Part shown: piece by piece, positions 18,454-28,645 of the stretch | Numbering within the stretch: the stretch's first letter is position 1 | Layout of the letters: each line of letters begins with the position of its first letter | NCBI RefSeq assembly: GCF_024609325.1 | Contig: NZ_JANHMQ010000002.1 | Span: 186,001 to 250,000 of the forward strand | Length of the DNA stretch: 64,000 bases | Direction of reading: 5' to 3' | DNA from: Geothrix fuzhouensis | Lineage (GTDB): Bacteria > Acidobacteriota > Holophagae > Holophagales > Holophagaceae | Notes under the pieces: model-generated | What the model was told of the DNA's origin: nothing | Database searches by the model: none | Seen by the model: only the letters and a program-made list of their open reading frames with translations | Program-made: the position numbers and the translations under genes

Positions 18454-18484
18454 ACACCCCCCATTGCCGATTCCAGGAGCTCCC

Positions 18485-20095
<1,611 letters not shown>

Positions 20096-20105
20096 CTGTT
20101 TTTGT

Positions 20106-20149
20106 GCAGAAGAAAAGGGCGGGCCAGTTGGCCCGCCCTTTTCTTCTGC
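20106..20149. terminator. Strong bidirectional terminator between pyrG and gltA
   Basis: The near-perfect long hairpin has arms GCAGAAGAAAAGGGCGGGCC and the exact complement around a four-base loop, with A- and T-rich outer parts that serve as U-tracts in both directions. It lies 10 bases after pyrG and 16 bases after the gltA stop codon. Confidence 0.93.
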
Positions 20150-20165
20150 TAGCTGAGTGTCGCTA

Positions 20166-21476
20166 TTACTTCCGTCCGCCCTTGGCCGCCCAGTCTTCTA
20201 GCATGGCGGTGGTGACGGACTTGGGGCGCTCGATGGGGTAGCCCAGGGCGCGGTCCCAGGTGATGTTGGCCAGCACGCCCAGGGCACGGCCTACGCCGAA
20301 GAGCACGGTGTAGAAGTCGTAATCCTTCAGGCCGTAGTACCACTGGATCACGCCACTCTGCGCGTCGACATTGGGCCAGGGGTTCTTGGTCTTGCCCTGC
20401 TCGGTCAGCACGCCGGGGGCCACCTTGTAGATCATGTTGACCAGCTTGAAGAGCGGATCATTGGGCAGATGCTTGAGGCAGAACTCCATCTGCGCGGTGT
20501 AGCGGGGATCAGTCTTGCGCAGCACCGCGTGGCCGTAACCGGGGATGACGTGGCCGGAGTTCAGCGTGTCCCACAGGGCCTTCTTCACGTTCTCCTCGGT
20601 CGGTTCGGCGCCGCCCATCTGCTTCTGGAAGCCCATGATCCAGTCCAGCACCTCCTGGTTGGCCAGGCCGTGGAGGGGGCCCGCCAGGCCGTTGATGCCG
20701 GCGGAGAGGCTGTAGTAGGCGTCGGACAGGGCGGAGGCTACCAGGTGGGTGGTGTGGGCGCTGACGTTGCCGCTCTCATGGTCGCTGTGGAGGATGAAGT
20801 ACATCCGGGCCACGTCGTCATAGGGCTTGTCGATGCCCATCATGTGCGCGAAGTTGGCGCCCATGTCCAGGCCGGCCTTCGGGGCGATGATGTCGCCGTT
20901 CTTGTACTTGTAGCGGTAGATGAAGGCGGCGATCTCGGGGAGGCGGGCGATCAGCGTCGTCGCGTCCTCGTACATCGGATCCCAGTAGTCGTTCTTCTTG
21001 GTCTCGTGATACTTCGACGCGAACTGGCTCTCCTTCTGCATGGAGAGGATGGCCGCGGACAACATCACCATCGGGTGGCTGTCCTTGGGCATGGCCTTCA
21101 GCATGTCGAAGACGTAACCGGGCACCTTCGAGCGGCTCTGGAAGTCCGCCAGCACCTCGTCCACCTCAGCCTGGGTGGGGATCTCGCCCGTCAGCAGGAA
21201 ATACCAGAAGGATTCCACCGTCGGGTACTCACCGCCCTTGGCCTTGGGCAGGGCCGCGAAGGTCTCGGGGATGTTCTTGCCGCGGAAGCGGATGCCCTCC
21301 TGGGGATCCAGGTAGGAGATGTCCGTCACCAGGGCATGGATGTCGCGCGCGCCGCCGATGACCTGGCCGATGTTCACCTGGTCGATGACGACATCCGCGA
21401 ACTCCTTCGTGAGCTTCTGGGTGCGGGGGCGGTGTTCCTGGATCTTTTCCAGAAGACGGGTTTTCAGGCGTGACAT
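20166..21476 (-). CDS. gltA: Citrate synthase, eukaryote-like (type I)
   Basis: The enzyme condenses acetyl-CoA and oxaloacetate at the entry of the TCA cycle. The 436-residue protein resembles mitochondrial citrate synthases rather than the hexameric GltA type. Catalytic residues are present: His in GLAGPLHGLANQEVLDW, His in GHVIPGYGHAVLRKTDPR and Asp in NVDAQSGVIQWYYGL. ATG21476 has GGAG six bases upstream; the ATG four codons earlier is less likely. The gene is divergent from the DUF3187 gene, with an AT-rich gap of about 170 bases that probably carries both promoters. Confidence 0.95.
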   Translation of the reverse strand: MSRLKTRLLEKIQEHRPRTQKLTKEFADVVIDQVNIGQVIGGARDIHALVTDISYLDPQEGIRFRGKNIPETFAALPKAKGGEYPTVESFWYFLLTGEIPTQAEVDEVLADFQSRSKVPGYVFDMLKAMPKDSHPMVMLSAAILSMQKESQFASKYHETKKNDYWDPMYEDATTLIARLPEIAAFIYRYKYKNGDIIAPKAGLDMGANFAHMMGIDKPYDDVARMYFILHSDHESGNVSAHTTHLVASALSDAYYSLSAGINGLAGPLHGLANQEVLDWIMGFQKQMGGAEPTEENVKKALWDTLNSGHVIPGYGHAVLRKTDPRYTAQMEFCLKHLPNDPLFKLVNMIYKVAPGVLTEQGKTKNPWPNVDAQSGVIQWYYGLKDYDFYTVLFGVGRALGVLANITWDRALGYPIERPKSVTTAMLEDWAAKGGRK

Positions 21477-21650
21477 GGCTGGCTCCAAAAAGAAGGGCGG
21501 TGGGAGAGTGGCGTTTGGAATGAACCGGGTTCGATCATCATACGGGCATCATCTATCCTGGTGACGCCATTCTTTCATGACCATTAGGGAATTTATCAAA
21601 AATATTCCCGTCCTAGAAATCGAGTATGTATGGAGTACGGAGGAGATGCC

Positions 21651-22613
21651 GTGACCTGCGTCAATCCGAGGGTATTGGTTATGGCAATGATGGCCTTCGG
21701 CCTGGGAGCCCAGGAGACCCCCCGGCCCAACCGGCTCGCATGGTTCGAGGGCTTCCCCGAGCCCCTGCCCGAAGGTGCCACCGAGCTGGCCCTGGAAGCC
21801 ACCAGCCAGATGCTGCGCCCGGATCTGGAGCACAGTGCCGATGGGCGCAGCTTCGCGCGCCTGGACGGCGAGGAGTGGCAGCTGACCTGGGACTGGGCCA
21901 GGAAGGTCGGGTCTACCCGGATCAACATCCGTACCCGGGTGGCCTCACGGTCCGGTGGCATCGCCGATCAGGCCATCTGGAACTGGCATCAGCTGCTCAA
22001 CCTGCCTCAGGGAGGCCGGGAGGATGCGCCGAAGAACCGGCTGGTCTACCACCTGGAGCGGGATGGGCACGTGATCGGCGACCTGTCCCGACCGGGTGTG
22101 GCACTCATGGACCTGGATGTGGCCTGGGTCCGACCCTTCGGCACGCCGGACGCCGGTGGTCGTGTCGGCGTGACGCTGCAGTTGCCCACGGGGAAGCAGG
22201 CCAATTTTTCAGGCGATGGGGGCACCGACGGACTGGTGGGTGGCGCGGCCTGGAGGCGGTTTGGCCGCTTCAAACTCTTCGGCCAGGTGGAGCACGTGAT
22301 GCTGGGCCTCCCGGAGCACAGCCCGCTGCGGGAGGTCATGGACAAAACCTCCTTCAGCCGCGCCTGGGGGTCCCTGGCCTGGCTGGGGCAGGGCCCCGGC
22401 CTGCTCAACGGGCTCGGCCTTGAGATCAGCCTGGGGTACACCGGCAGCCCCTACCGCACGGGTCTCGCACGCCTGGACCGGGCGGGGTGGCAGCAGCACT
22501 GGACCCTGCGCCATACGCGCCTTGCGCGCTGGCGATTTGGTGTCAGCGAGGAGGCCGGCACCTTCACCGCCCCGGATATCACGGCCTACGTGGCCTATCG
22601 TTTCAGAGACTGA
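21651..22613 (+). CDS. DUF3187 family protein, probable outer-membrane beta-barrel
   Basis: The 320-residue precursor starts at a GTG with GGAGGAG upstream and has a hydrophobic signal segment (PRVLVMAMMAFGLGAQ). The mature part is built of alternating amphipathic strands with aromatic girdles and ends in a terminal strand with an aromatic residue near the C-terminus (ITAYVAYRFRD), typical of outer-membrane barrels. It matches the DUF3187 pattern, including RVGVTLQLPTGKQANFSGDG. The function of the family is unknown. It precedes lysS by 40 bases. Confidence 0.75.
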   Translation: MTCVNPRVLVMAMMAFGLGAQETPRPNRLAWFEGFPEPLPEGATELALEATSQMLRPDLEHSADGRSFARLDGEEWQLTWDWARKVGSTRINIRTRVASRSGGIADQAIWNWHQLLNLPQGGREDAPKNRLVYHLERDGHVIGDLSRPGVALMDLDVAWVRPFGTPDAGGRVGVTLQLPTGKQANFSGDGGTDGLVGGAAWRRFGRFKLFGQVEHVMLGLPEHSPLREVMDKTSFSRAWGSLAWLGQGPGLLNGLGLEISLGYTGSPYRTGLARLDRAGWQQHWTLRHTRLARWRFGVSEEAGTFTAPDITAYVAYRFRD

Positions 22614-22653
22614 GGCCGCTTCGGTAAACTAGATGGTTCGTGCCGGAGCCCCC

Positions 22654-24168
22654 ATGCAGCCCAACCAGTACCGCGACATCCGCCTTGAGAAGCTTGAGAA
22701 GCTCAAGGCCCTCGGGCTGGATGCCTGGCCGCGGAAGGCGAAGCGTACCCACGGCATCGCTCAGCTGGCGGCAGCCTATGCGGATGCTGAAGCCTGGCCC
22801 AACGAAAAGCTGGAGGGCCTTGGGCTGAGCGTCTCGGCCATGGGTCGCGTGCTCACCATCCGGGAGATGGGCAAGAGCGTCTTCGCCCACCTCACGGAAA
22901 ATGGCGAGAAGCTCCAGGCCTTCTTCCGGAAGGACGATGTCGCGGAACCGGGCTGGGACGTGCTCAAGCTCCTGGACATGGGAGATTTCATCAGCGTCAC
23001 AGGGCCGCTCATGCGCACCAAGACGGGCGAGCTGAGCATCCGCGTGAAGGAGGTGCAGTTCCTGTCCAAGGCCCTGCTGCCCCTGCCCGAGAAGTGGCAC
23101 GGCCTTCAGGACAAGGAGCAGCGCTACCGCCAGCGGTACCTCGACCTCATCTCCAATGGCGACGTGCTGAAGACCTTCAGGACCCGCTCGCGCATTGTGA
23201 GTGCCGTGCGGCGCTACATGGAAGATCAGGGTTACCTCGAAGTCGAGACGCCCATGATGCAGCCCATTCCTGGTGGTGCCACGGCCCGGCCCTTCATCAC
23301 CCACCACAACGCCCTGGACATGCCCCTCTACCTCCGCGTCGCGCCAGAGCTCTACCTCAAGCGCCTCATCGTAGGCGGCTTCGAGAAGGTCTTCGAGATC
23401 AACCGCAACTTCCGCAATGAAGGCCTGAGCGTCCGCCACAATCCCGAATTCACCATGATGGAGATGTACGAGGCGGGCAGCGACCTCCGCGACATGATGA
23501 CCCTCACGGAGAACCTGCTCAGCACGGTGGCGCGCGAGGTCATGGGCTCCGAGCAGCTGCCCTGGGGTGAGCAGGTGATTTCGTACGCGGCACCTTTCCG
23601 GCGCCTCACCATGAAAGACGCCATCGCGCAGTACGGCGCCATCGATCGCCACCAGCTTGAGGACGGGGACAGCGTTCGCACCCTGGCCAAGTCCGTCCAC
23701 ATCGAGGATGTGGAAACCAAGACCGTGGGCACCCTCCTGGGGGACCTCTTCGAACACTACGCCGAGAAGCAGCTCATCCAGCCGACGTTCATCACGGACT
23801 ATCCCATCGAGCTGTCCCCGCTTACCAAGGCACTAGAAGGCGATGACCGTTTCGTGGACCGTTTCGAGCTGTTCATTGGCGGCATGGAGCTGGCCAACGC
23901 CTACTCCGAGCTGAACGACCCCATCGACCAGATGGGCCGCTTCCAGGCCCAGATGGATGAGCGGGAAGCGGGCAATGACGAGGCCATGCTGCTGGACATG
24001 GACTTCGTCACCAGCCTGGAGCACGGCCTTCCCCCCACCGGCGGCGAAGGCATCGGCATCGACCGCCTGGTCATGCTCCTCACCAACAGCGCCAGCATCC
24101 GCGACGTCATCCTTTTCCCACTCATGCGGCCGATGAAGCCTAGTGAGGCCGCTGACAACACCGAATGA
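22654..24168 (+). CDS. lysS: Lysyl-tRNA synthetase (class II)
   Basis: The 504-residue synthetase has an N-terminal OB-fold anticodon-binding domain (about residues 50-155). Its class II catalytic core carries motif 1 (RYLDLISNGDVLKTFRTRS), motif 2 (FEINRNFRNEGLSVRHNPEF) and motif 3 (GEGIGIDRLVMLLT). ATG22654 has GGAG five bases upstream and starts the usual MQPNQYRDIRLEKLEKL helix. An inverted repeat with a preceding run of eight T residues follows the stop and may help end transcription. Confidence 0.97.
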   Translation: MQPNQYRDIRLEKLEKLKALGLDAWPRKAKRTHGIAQLAAAYADAEAWPNEKLEGLGLSVSAMGRVLTIREMGKSVFAHLTENGEKLQAFFRKDDVAEPGWDVLKLLDMGDFISVTGPLMRTKTGELSIRVKEVQFLSKALLPLPEKWHGLQDKEQRYRQRYLDLISNGDVLKTFRTRSRIVSAVRRYMEDQGYLEVETPMMQPIPGGATARPFITHHNALDMPLYLRVAPELYLKRLIVGGFEKVFEINRNFRNEGLSVRHNPEFTMMEMYEAGSDLRDMMTLTENLLSTVAREVMGSEQLPWGEQVISYAAPFRRLTMKDAIAQYGAIDRHQLEDGDSVRTLAKSVHIEDVETKTVGTLLGDLFEHYAEKQLIQPTFITDYPIELSPLTKALEGDDRFVDRFELFIGGMELANAYSELNDPIDQMGRFQAQMDEREAGNDEAMLLDMDFVTSLEHGLPPTGGEGIGIDRLVMLLTNSASIRDVILFPLMRPMKPSEAADNTE

Positions 24169-24176
24169 TTTTTTTT

Positions 24177-24244
24177 AACCGCAGATGGCGCAGATAAGGC
24201 CTGAATCCATCTTTCATCTGCGGCCATCTGCGACATCTGCGGTT
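24177..24244. repeat. Intergenic inverted repeat built of GCAGAT units
   Basis: The left arm AACCGCAGATGGCGCAGAT and right arm ATCTGCGGCCATCTGCGACA plus TCTGCGGTT form a long hairpin whose arms are themselves short tandem repeats of the unit GCAGAT. It lies directly after lysS behind a T-run and is of the same build as the repeats at 41523 and 43518. Confidence 0.8.
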
Positions 24245-24336
24245 TCAGCATCTGACTCTTTGATTTCTCTGAAGCCGATGTGACTGAATCGCCTTTGACC
24301 CGCTGCCATACTTGAAAACCGTGATTGGAGGCTGCC

Positions 24337-25464
24337 ATGCCTGTCCCGATGCTTGAGCTCGCGCCGCAGAATGCCGCCGTGAAGGCCAAGGTGCTGGAAG
24401 GGCTCTCGGGCCTCATCGACCGCTCCTCGTTCATCCTGGGCGAGAACGTGAAGGGCCTGGAGGCCGAGATCTCCGCCTACGCCGGTGCCGCCCACGCCGT
24501 CGCCATGTCCAGCGGCACGGACGCCCTGCTGGCGGCCCTGATGGGTCTGGGTATCGGCCAGGGCGACGAGGTGATCGTCCCGAGCTTCACCTTCTTCGCC
24601 TCGGCAGGGGTGGTGTCACGCCTGGGCGCGAAGCCCGTCTTCATCGACCTCGAACCGGCCACCTTCAATGCCACGGGGGCCCTGGTGGAAGCGGCCATCA
24701 CACCCCGCACCAAGGCCATCATGCCCGTGCACCTCTTCGGCCAGCTGGCAGACATGCCGAGCATCATGGCCGTGGCGCAGAAGCACGGCATTCCGGTGCT
24801 GGAGGACGCCTGCCAGAGCCTGGGCGCCAAAGGCTGGGGCAAGTCCGCAGGCCAGTTCGGCGACATGACTGCCTACAGCTTCTACCCCACCAAGAACCTC
24901 GGTGCCTTCGGTGACGCCGGGATGACCGCCATCCGCGGCGATGCCGCCCTGGCCGCCCGGGTCCGCCGCATCCGTGTCCACGGCATGGAGCCCGTCTACA
25001 TGCACCACGAGGTGGGTATGAACGGGCGCATGGATGAATTCCAGGCGCTGGTGCTGCGGGCGAAACTGCCGATGCTGGACGGCTGGCATGAAGGCCGCCG
25101 CAAGCATGCCGCCTGGTATCTGGAGCGCATGCAGGGGCTGACCGCTGACGAGGCTGTGCTGCCCCGCGAGGTGGTGCCTGAGGGCCGGCACATCTACAAC
25201 CAGTTCACCATCCGCGTGAAGGGCGGCAAGCGCGATGCCCTGCAGGCCCACCTCAAGGAGCGGGGCATCGGCAGCGCCATCTATTACCCCATCTGCCTCC
25301 ATGAGCAGCCCTGCTTCGCCTCCCTCGGCTACAAGACCGGCCAGCTGCCCCAGTCCGAACTGGCCGCCAAGGAGGTCCTCAGCCTGCCCGTCTATCCCGA
25401 GATGACCGCAGCCATGCTCGAGGAAGTGGCCGCGGCGATCCTGGGGTTCTTCGGCAAGCGATAG
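24337..25464 (+). CDS. DegT/DnrJ/EryC1/StrS family PLP aminotransferase
   Basis: The 375-residue aminotransferase belongs to the sugar-aminotransferase class, which typically transfers an amino group to a keto-sugar nucleotide for surface polysaccharides. Signatures include SSGTDALLAALMGLGIGQGD, EVIVPSFTFFASAGVV, VLEDACQSLGAKGWG and the PLP-lysine segment SFYPTKNLGAFGDAGM. The start ATG24337 has GGAGG upstream. No other sugar-nucleotide gene is adjacent, so the acceptor is not known; the GDP-mannose genes at 8.5-10.2 kb are the only other glycan-precursor genes in the window. Confidence 0.92.
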   Translation: MPVPMLELAPQNAAVKAKVLEGLSGLIDRSSFILGENVKGLEAEISAYAGAAHAVAMSSGTDALLAALMGLGIGQGDEVIVPSFTFFASAGVVSRLGAKPVFIDLEPATFNATGALVEAAITPRTKAIMPVHLFGQLADMPSIMAVAQKHGIPVLEDACQSLGAKGWGKSAGQFGDMTAYSFYPTKNLGAFGDAGMTAIRGDAALAARVRRIRVHGMEPVYMHHEVGMNGRMDEFQALVLRAKLPMLDGWHEGRRKHAAWYLERMQGLTADEAVLPREVVPEGRHIYNQFTIRVKGGKRDALQAHLKERGIGSAIYYPICLHEQPCFASLGYKTGQLPQSELAAKEVLSLPVYPEMTAAMLEEVAAAILGFFGKR

Positions 25465-25480
25465 GGCTCGCCGAGACCTT

Positions 25481-25864
25481 TCAGCCCTCTCCCGCCTGGC
25501 CAGCCGTGGCGATCGCCAGCCAGGCCTCCAAGGCGGCGCGGGTGGCGGCGTCCAGGGACAGGAACTGCAGGCCCATGCCCACCTGATCCGTGGCCTCACC
25601 ACTGGTGGAATACCCCAGTACATACGCCACCGCGGCCCTGATGGGGCCCTTGGGCAGGTCCGGGTGGAGGAGCACCAGGCCGTCCAGGGTCGCTCCCGGC
25701 AGAAAGAACCGGGCGGTGCGGCCCCCCAGCAGGGCGAAGCAGCCGCCGACGCTCAGATTCATGATCCGTATGTCCTGGAAGGCATGTCCCTGGAGCGTAA
25801 AGGCGATCGTGAACTCCGGTCCTGTGACGACGCGGGTGTCTCGCCGGTTGCCATGGCTGTTCAT
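25481..25864 (-). CDS. PilZ domain protein (predicted c-di-GMP receptor)
   Basis: The 127-residue single-domain protein has the PilZ binding signature: RRDTR near the N-terminus (residues 6-10) and NLSVGG about 30 residues later, matching the RxxxR and (D/N)xSxxG pattern that binds cyclic di-GMP. No output domain is fused, so it probably acts by protein-protein contact. The start is placed at MNSHGNRRD, with AAGGGG upstream; the frame extends further but without similarity. It is convergent with the DegT gene. Confidence 0.85.
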   Translation of the reverse strand: MNSHGNRRDTRVVTGPEFTIAFTLQGHAFQDIRIMNLSVGGCFALLGGRTARFFLPGATLDGLVLLHPDLPKGPIRAAVAYVLGYSTSGEATDQVGMGLQFLSLDAATRAALEAWLAIATAGQAGEG

Positions 25865-26081
25865 GAGCGGAGCCCCTTCGGTCGGAAATCCCTGCTTGGG
25901 TATCGGACAATCCGTGGATAAACTGGATTTTCTGATCGGCCTGAACCCACCGGGGGACAGGGCGGGTTCCTGGGAATCCGGCCCTGACGGCGCAGGACGC
26001 CGTCTCACCCAAGCGGGGACAACGCGGGCACCACGGCGCTGGCCGGACCTTCAAATCATTCATTTATTTCAGGGAGTTCCC

Positions 26082-26531
26082 ATGGAAATCCTCCTCATCG
26101 AGAACGTGACCAGTCTGGGCGCCCGCGGCGACGTCGTGAACGTCAAGGACGGCTACGCCCGCAACTTCCTCCTGCCGCGCAAGATGGCCCTCCCGGTCAC
26201 GGCCGGCAACAAGCGCCAGATCGAGCTGGAGAAGATCCGCGTCGAGAAGCTCCGCGCCAAGGAACTGGCCGACGCCAAGAGCCTGGCTGAGAAACTCGAA
26301 GCCGTCAGCCTCGCCGTGGCCAAGAAGGCTGGCGAGCACGGCCACCTCTTCGGTTCCGTCACCAACGCTGACGTGGCCGAGCTCTTCAAGGGCAAGGGCT
26401 TCACCCTGGATCGCCGCGACATCACCGTGCCGCACATCAAGGATGCCGGCACCTACACCGTGGATGTGCGCCTCTACAGCGGCGTGCACGCCAAGGTCAC
26501 CCTCGAAGTCACTGCCACCGCGGCCGAGTAG
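26082..26531 (+). CDS. rplI: 50S ribosomal protein L9
   Basis: The 149-residue protein has the L9 N-terminal domain (MEILLIENVTSLGARGDVVN, VKDGYARNFLLPRKMALP), the long connecting helix rich in Lys/Glu, and the C-terminal rRNA-binding domain (GHLFGSVTNADVAELF onward). GGGAG lies ahead of ATG26082. It is usually next to rpsF/rpsR, which are not in the window; here it precedes an HU gene by 108 bases. Confidence 0.97.
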   Translation: MEILLIENVTSLGARGDVVNVKDGYARNFLLPRKMALPVTAGNKRQIELEKIRVEKLRAKELADAKSLAEKLEAVSLAVAKKAGEHGHLFGSVTNADVAELFKGKGFTLDRRDITVPHIKDAGTYTVDVRLYSGVHAKVTLEVTATAAE

Positions 26532-26639
26532 ACCCACCTGGAATCCAACCCCCCACCTGGCCGGTGCCTCGCGAAGGTGCTGGTCCCGCCGGGATTCCGC
26601 GTCGTCGGATCCCGTCCATCCCATCCAAGGAGTGCATTC

Positions 26640-26939
26640 ATGGCGAAGACTTCTGCCAAGCCTGAAACCCTCGGCATCGCCGAGCTCGCTGCCACCCTGG
26701 CGGAAGCCCAGGACCTGTCCAAGGCCCGCGCCAAGTCCATCCTGGACGGCGTTCGCGATCACATCGTGGAGACCCTGCTCTCCGGCCAGCGCGTCAACCT
26801 CTTCGGCCTCGGCACCTTCGAAGTGCGTGCGACCAAGGAGAAGATGGGCCGCAACCCCAAGACCGGCGAAAGCATCAAGATTCCGGCCGGCCGCAAGGTC
26901 GTCTTCAAGACGGCCAAGGGGCTCAAGGATCAGATGTAA
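26640..26939 (+). CDS. HU/IHF family DNA-binding protein
   Basis: The 99-residue nucleoid protein has the HU fold: an N-terminal helical pair (IAELAATLAEAQDLSKARAK), VNLFGLGTFEVR and the beta-arm sequence RNPKTGESIKIPAGRKVVFK with the Pro that intercalates DNA. A short Lys/Ala N-terminal extension (MAKTSAKPET) precedes it. AGGAG lies ten bases ahead of ATG26640. It is followed by a GC-rich hairpin (26959-26986) without a T-run. Confidence 0.95.
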   Translation: MAKTSAKPETLGIAELAATLAEAQDLSKARAKSILDGVRDHIVETLLSGQRVNLFGLGTFEVRATKEKMGRNPKTGESIKIPAGRKVVFKTAKGLKDQM

Positions 26940-26958
26940 GGTTTGTCGAAGCAAGAGT

Positions 26959-26986
26959 CAGAAGGCCGCCGCGAGGCGGCCTTCTG
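26959..26986 (+). terminator. GC-rich hairpin after HU gene
   Basis: A perfect 12-base-pair stem CAGAAGGCCGCC with a GCGA tetraloop lies 20 bases after the HU stop. It lacks a T-run, so it is a weak terminator or an RNA 3'-end stabiliser. Confidence 0.55.
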
Positions 26987-27016
26987 CATGCTGGGCTCCC
27001 TGAAGGATCATGACGG

Positions 27017-27649
27017 ATGGACCTCATCTACCTCCACGGCTTCTCCTCTTCCCCCGGTGGGAACAAGGGGCGCGTCACCCGCCAGTGGGCCGAGGCCCGA
27101 GGCATTGCCTTCCACGCGCCAGATCTGAATCTGCCGACCTTCGAGACGCTCACGATCACGGCCCAGGTGGAGGCGGTTGAGGCGCTGGTGCGAAGCCTCC
27201 CCGACCCGCCCGTGCTGGTCGGAAGTTCCCTGGGAGGGTTCATCGCCACGGCGGTGGCCCACCGGGGAAGTCGGCTGAAGGCCATGATCCTGCTGGCTCC
27301 GGCCATCCATTTCGCCTCCCGCCGCCTGGTGGACACCGGTTGGGCCGCCTACCGGGCGCAGGGAGAGATGGAGGTCTTCCACCATGGCGTGGGCAAGCCG
27401 ATGAGGCTGGGACCAGACCTGCTCCGCGACCTGCCGAGTTGGCGGGGGGACGATGCCTGGCGCCTATCCGTACCCACGGTGGTGCTCCATGGCCGCGCGG
27501 ATGCCGCGGTTCCCGTCGCAGAGAGCGAGGCCTACACGGCCCGGAACCCGGAGGCGACGCTCCATGTCCTCGACGATGACCATGGCCTGCTGGCGCTCCC
27601 TTCCCTGGCGCTGCTGAGGGCCCAGCTGGAGGCGGCCTTCACGCTTTGA
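27017..27649 (+). CDS. YqiA-type alpha/beta-hydrolase (esterase)
   Basis: The 210-residue cytosolic hydrolase resembles the small YqiA/YcfP esterases. It starts MDLIYLHGFSSSPGGNKG (oxyanion-hole HGF), has the nucleophile elbow VGSSLGGFIA, the acid in HGRADAAVP and the catalytic His in DDDHGLL, so the triad is complete. The natural substrate is unknown. It ends one base before the stop of the convergent LysR gene. Confidence 0.88.
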   Translation: MDLIYLHGFSSSPGGNKGRVTRQWAEARGIAFHAPDLNLPTFETLTITAQVEAVEALVRSLPDPPVLVGSSLGGFIATAVAHRGSRLKAMILLAPAIHFASRRLVDTGWAAYRAQGEMEVFHHGVGKPMRLGPDLLRDLPSWRGDDAWRLSVPTVVLHGRADAAVPVAESEAYTARNPEATLHVLDDDHGLLALPSLALLRAQLEAAFTL

Positions 27650-27650
27650 A

Positions 27651-28556
27651 TCACGACCCGAATTCCGCCGGGCTCAGCGACTGCAGGTACCGCGTGAGGA
27701 GCTTCTGCTTCTCTTGGCCGGCCTTCACTTTCTTCTGGTAGATGGAGAAGCGATCTTCGGTGGGCCGGATGGCGGGGAAGAGGGCCACAAGGTCTCCCCG
27801 CTCCAGTTCCTCCAGCACGCTGTAGCGGGGCACGAGCAGGGCGCCCATGCCCTCCACGGCGGCATGGATCATGGCCCGGATATGGTTCACGGCGATGAAG
27901 CGATCCAGGTGGGGTTGTTGCCGGTCGGGTACGGCCATGAGGAAGCGATTCCACCAGGCGCCGGCCTTGTCCAAGGAGAGGACCGGACAGCCGGACAGGT
28001 CTGCTGGCACGCGGAGGCGGTGGGCCCTGCGGAAGGCGGGGGTGCAGGCCACCACGTAGGTCTCGCGGAACAGGGGCACCTTCTTCAGGGCGGGGAGGGC
28101 ATGTTCCACACAATCGATGGCGAGGTCGAGGTCGTCCCGCAACAAGGGGCCGAGCAGGTCATGGCTGAGGGTGAAGTCGATCTCCAGATCCGGATTCGCG
28201 GCCAGGAAGGGCTGCATGTGTCGCATGAGGATGCTGCTGCCGAACTCCACCGTGGCCCCCACCCGGAGTCGGCCCCGGGCCTGGGTCTGGTGGCGCTGCA
28301 AGTCCTCCGCCGCGGCGTCGAGGGTGGCGAAGGCCTGCTCGCAGGCCTGGTAGAGGCGCCGGCCCTCCTCGGTCAGGCGCAGGCCGCGGTTCCTGCGGTC
28401 CAGGAGGGGGACGCCGACCAGGTCCTCCAGCTTGGTCATGGCGTGGCTGACGGCGGACTGGGTGCGGCCCAGGCGCCGGGCGCAGGCGGTGAAGCTGCCC
28501 ACCTGGGCCAGGGTGTAGAAGGTCCGCAATTGGGGAAGGTCGAGGGGCGCGTCCAT
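27651..28556 (-). CDS. LysR family transcriptional regulator
   Basis: The 301-residue regulator has the N-terminal winged helix-turn-helix (LRTFYTLAQVGSFTACARRL, GRTQSAVSHAMTKLEDLVGV) followed by the linker helix and a type 2 periplasmic-binding-like effector domain (about residues 95-295). It is divergent from the ALDH7-like gene at 28646. The 89-base gap contains a perfect T-N11-A palindrome, the classical LysR operator, so it very likely controls that gene and itself. The effector may be a semialdehyde or amino acid from the same pathway; this is inference from position. No obvious ribosome binding site precedes ATG28556. Confidence 0.92.
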   Translation of the reverse strand: MDAPLDLPQLRTFYTLAQVGSFTACARRLGRTQSAVSHAMTKLEDLVGVPLLDRRNRGLRLTEEGRRLYQACEQAFATLDAAAEDLQRHQTQARGRLRVGATVEFGSSILMRHMQPFLAANPDLEIDFTLSHDLLGPLLRDDLDLAIDCVEHALPALKKVPLFRETYVVACTPAFRRAHRLRVPADLSGCPVLSLDKAGAWWNRFLMAVPDRQQPHLDRFIAVNHIRAMIHAAVEGMGALLVPRYSVLEELERGDLVALFPAIRPTEDRFSIYQKKVKAGQEKQKLLTRYLQSLSPAEFGS

Positions 28557-28560
28557 ATCT

Positions 28561-28575
28561 ATGAATCATATTCAT
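28561..28575. promoter_or_regulatory. Candidate LysR operator
   Basis: The 15-base sequence ATGAATCATATTCAT is a perfect palindrome ATGAAT-N3-ATTCAT and fits the LysR-box T-N11-A. It lies just upstream of the LysR start and about 70 bases before the divergent dehydrogenase start. A looser repeat (GTGAATCGAATGAG) follows at about 28583, as expected for paired activation sites. Confidence 0.65.
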
Positions 28576-28645
28576 GTCTCATGTGAATCGAATGAGTTTC
28601 AGCATTGACGCAAAAAAAGATACAAATGAGTGCTGGAGGTGGACC

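Noticed and set aside
21520-21545. Sequence resembling a tRNA T-loop (GGTTCGATCATC)
   Set aside because: No flanking acceptor, D-arm or anticodon stem can be built around it. No tRNA gene was found in the window.
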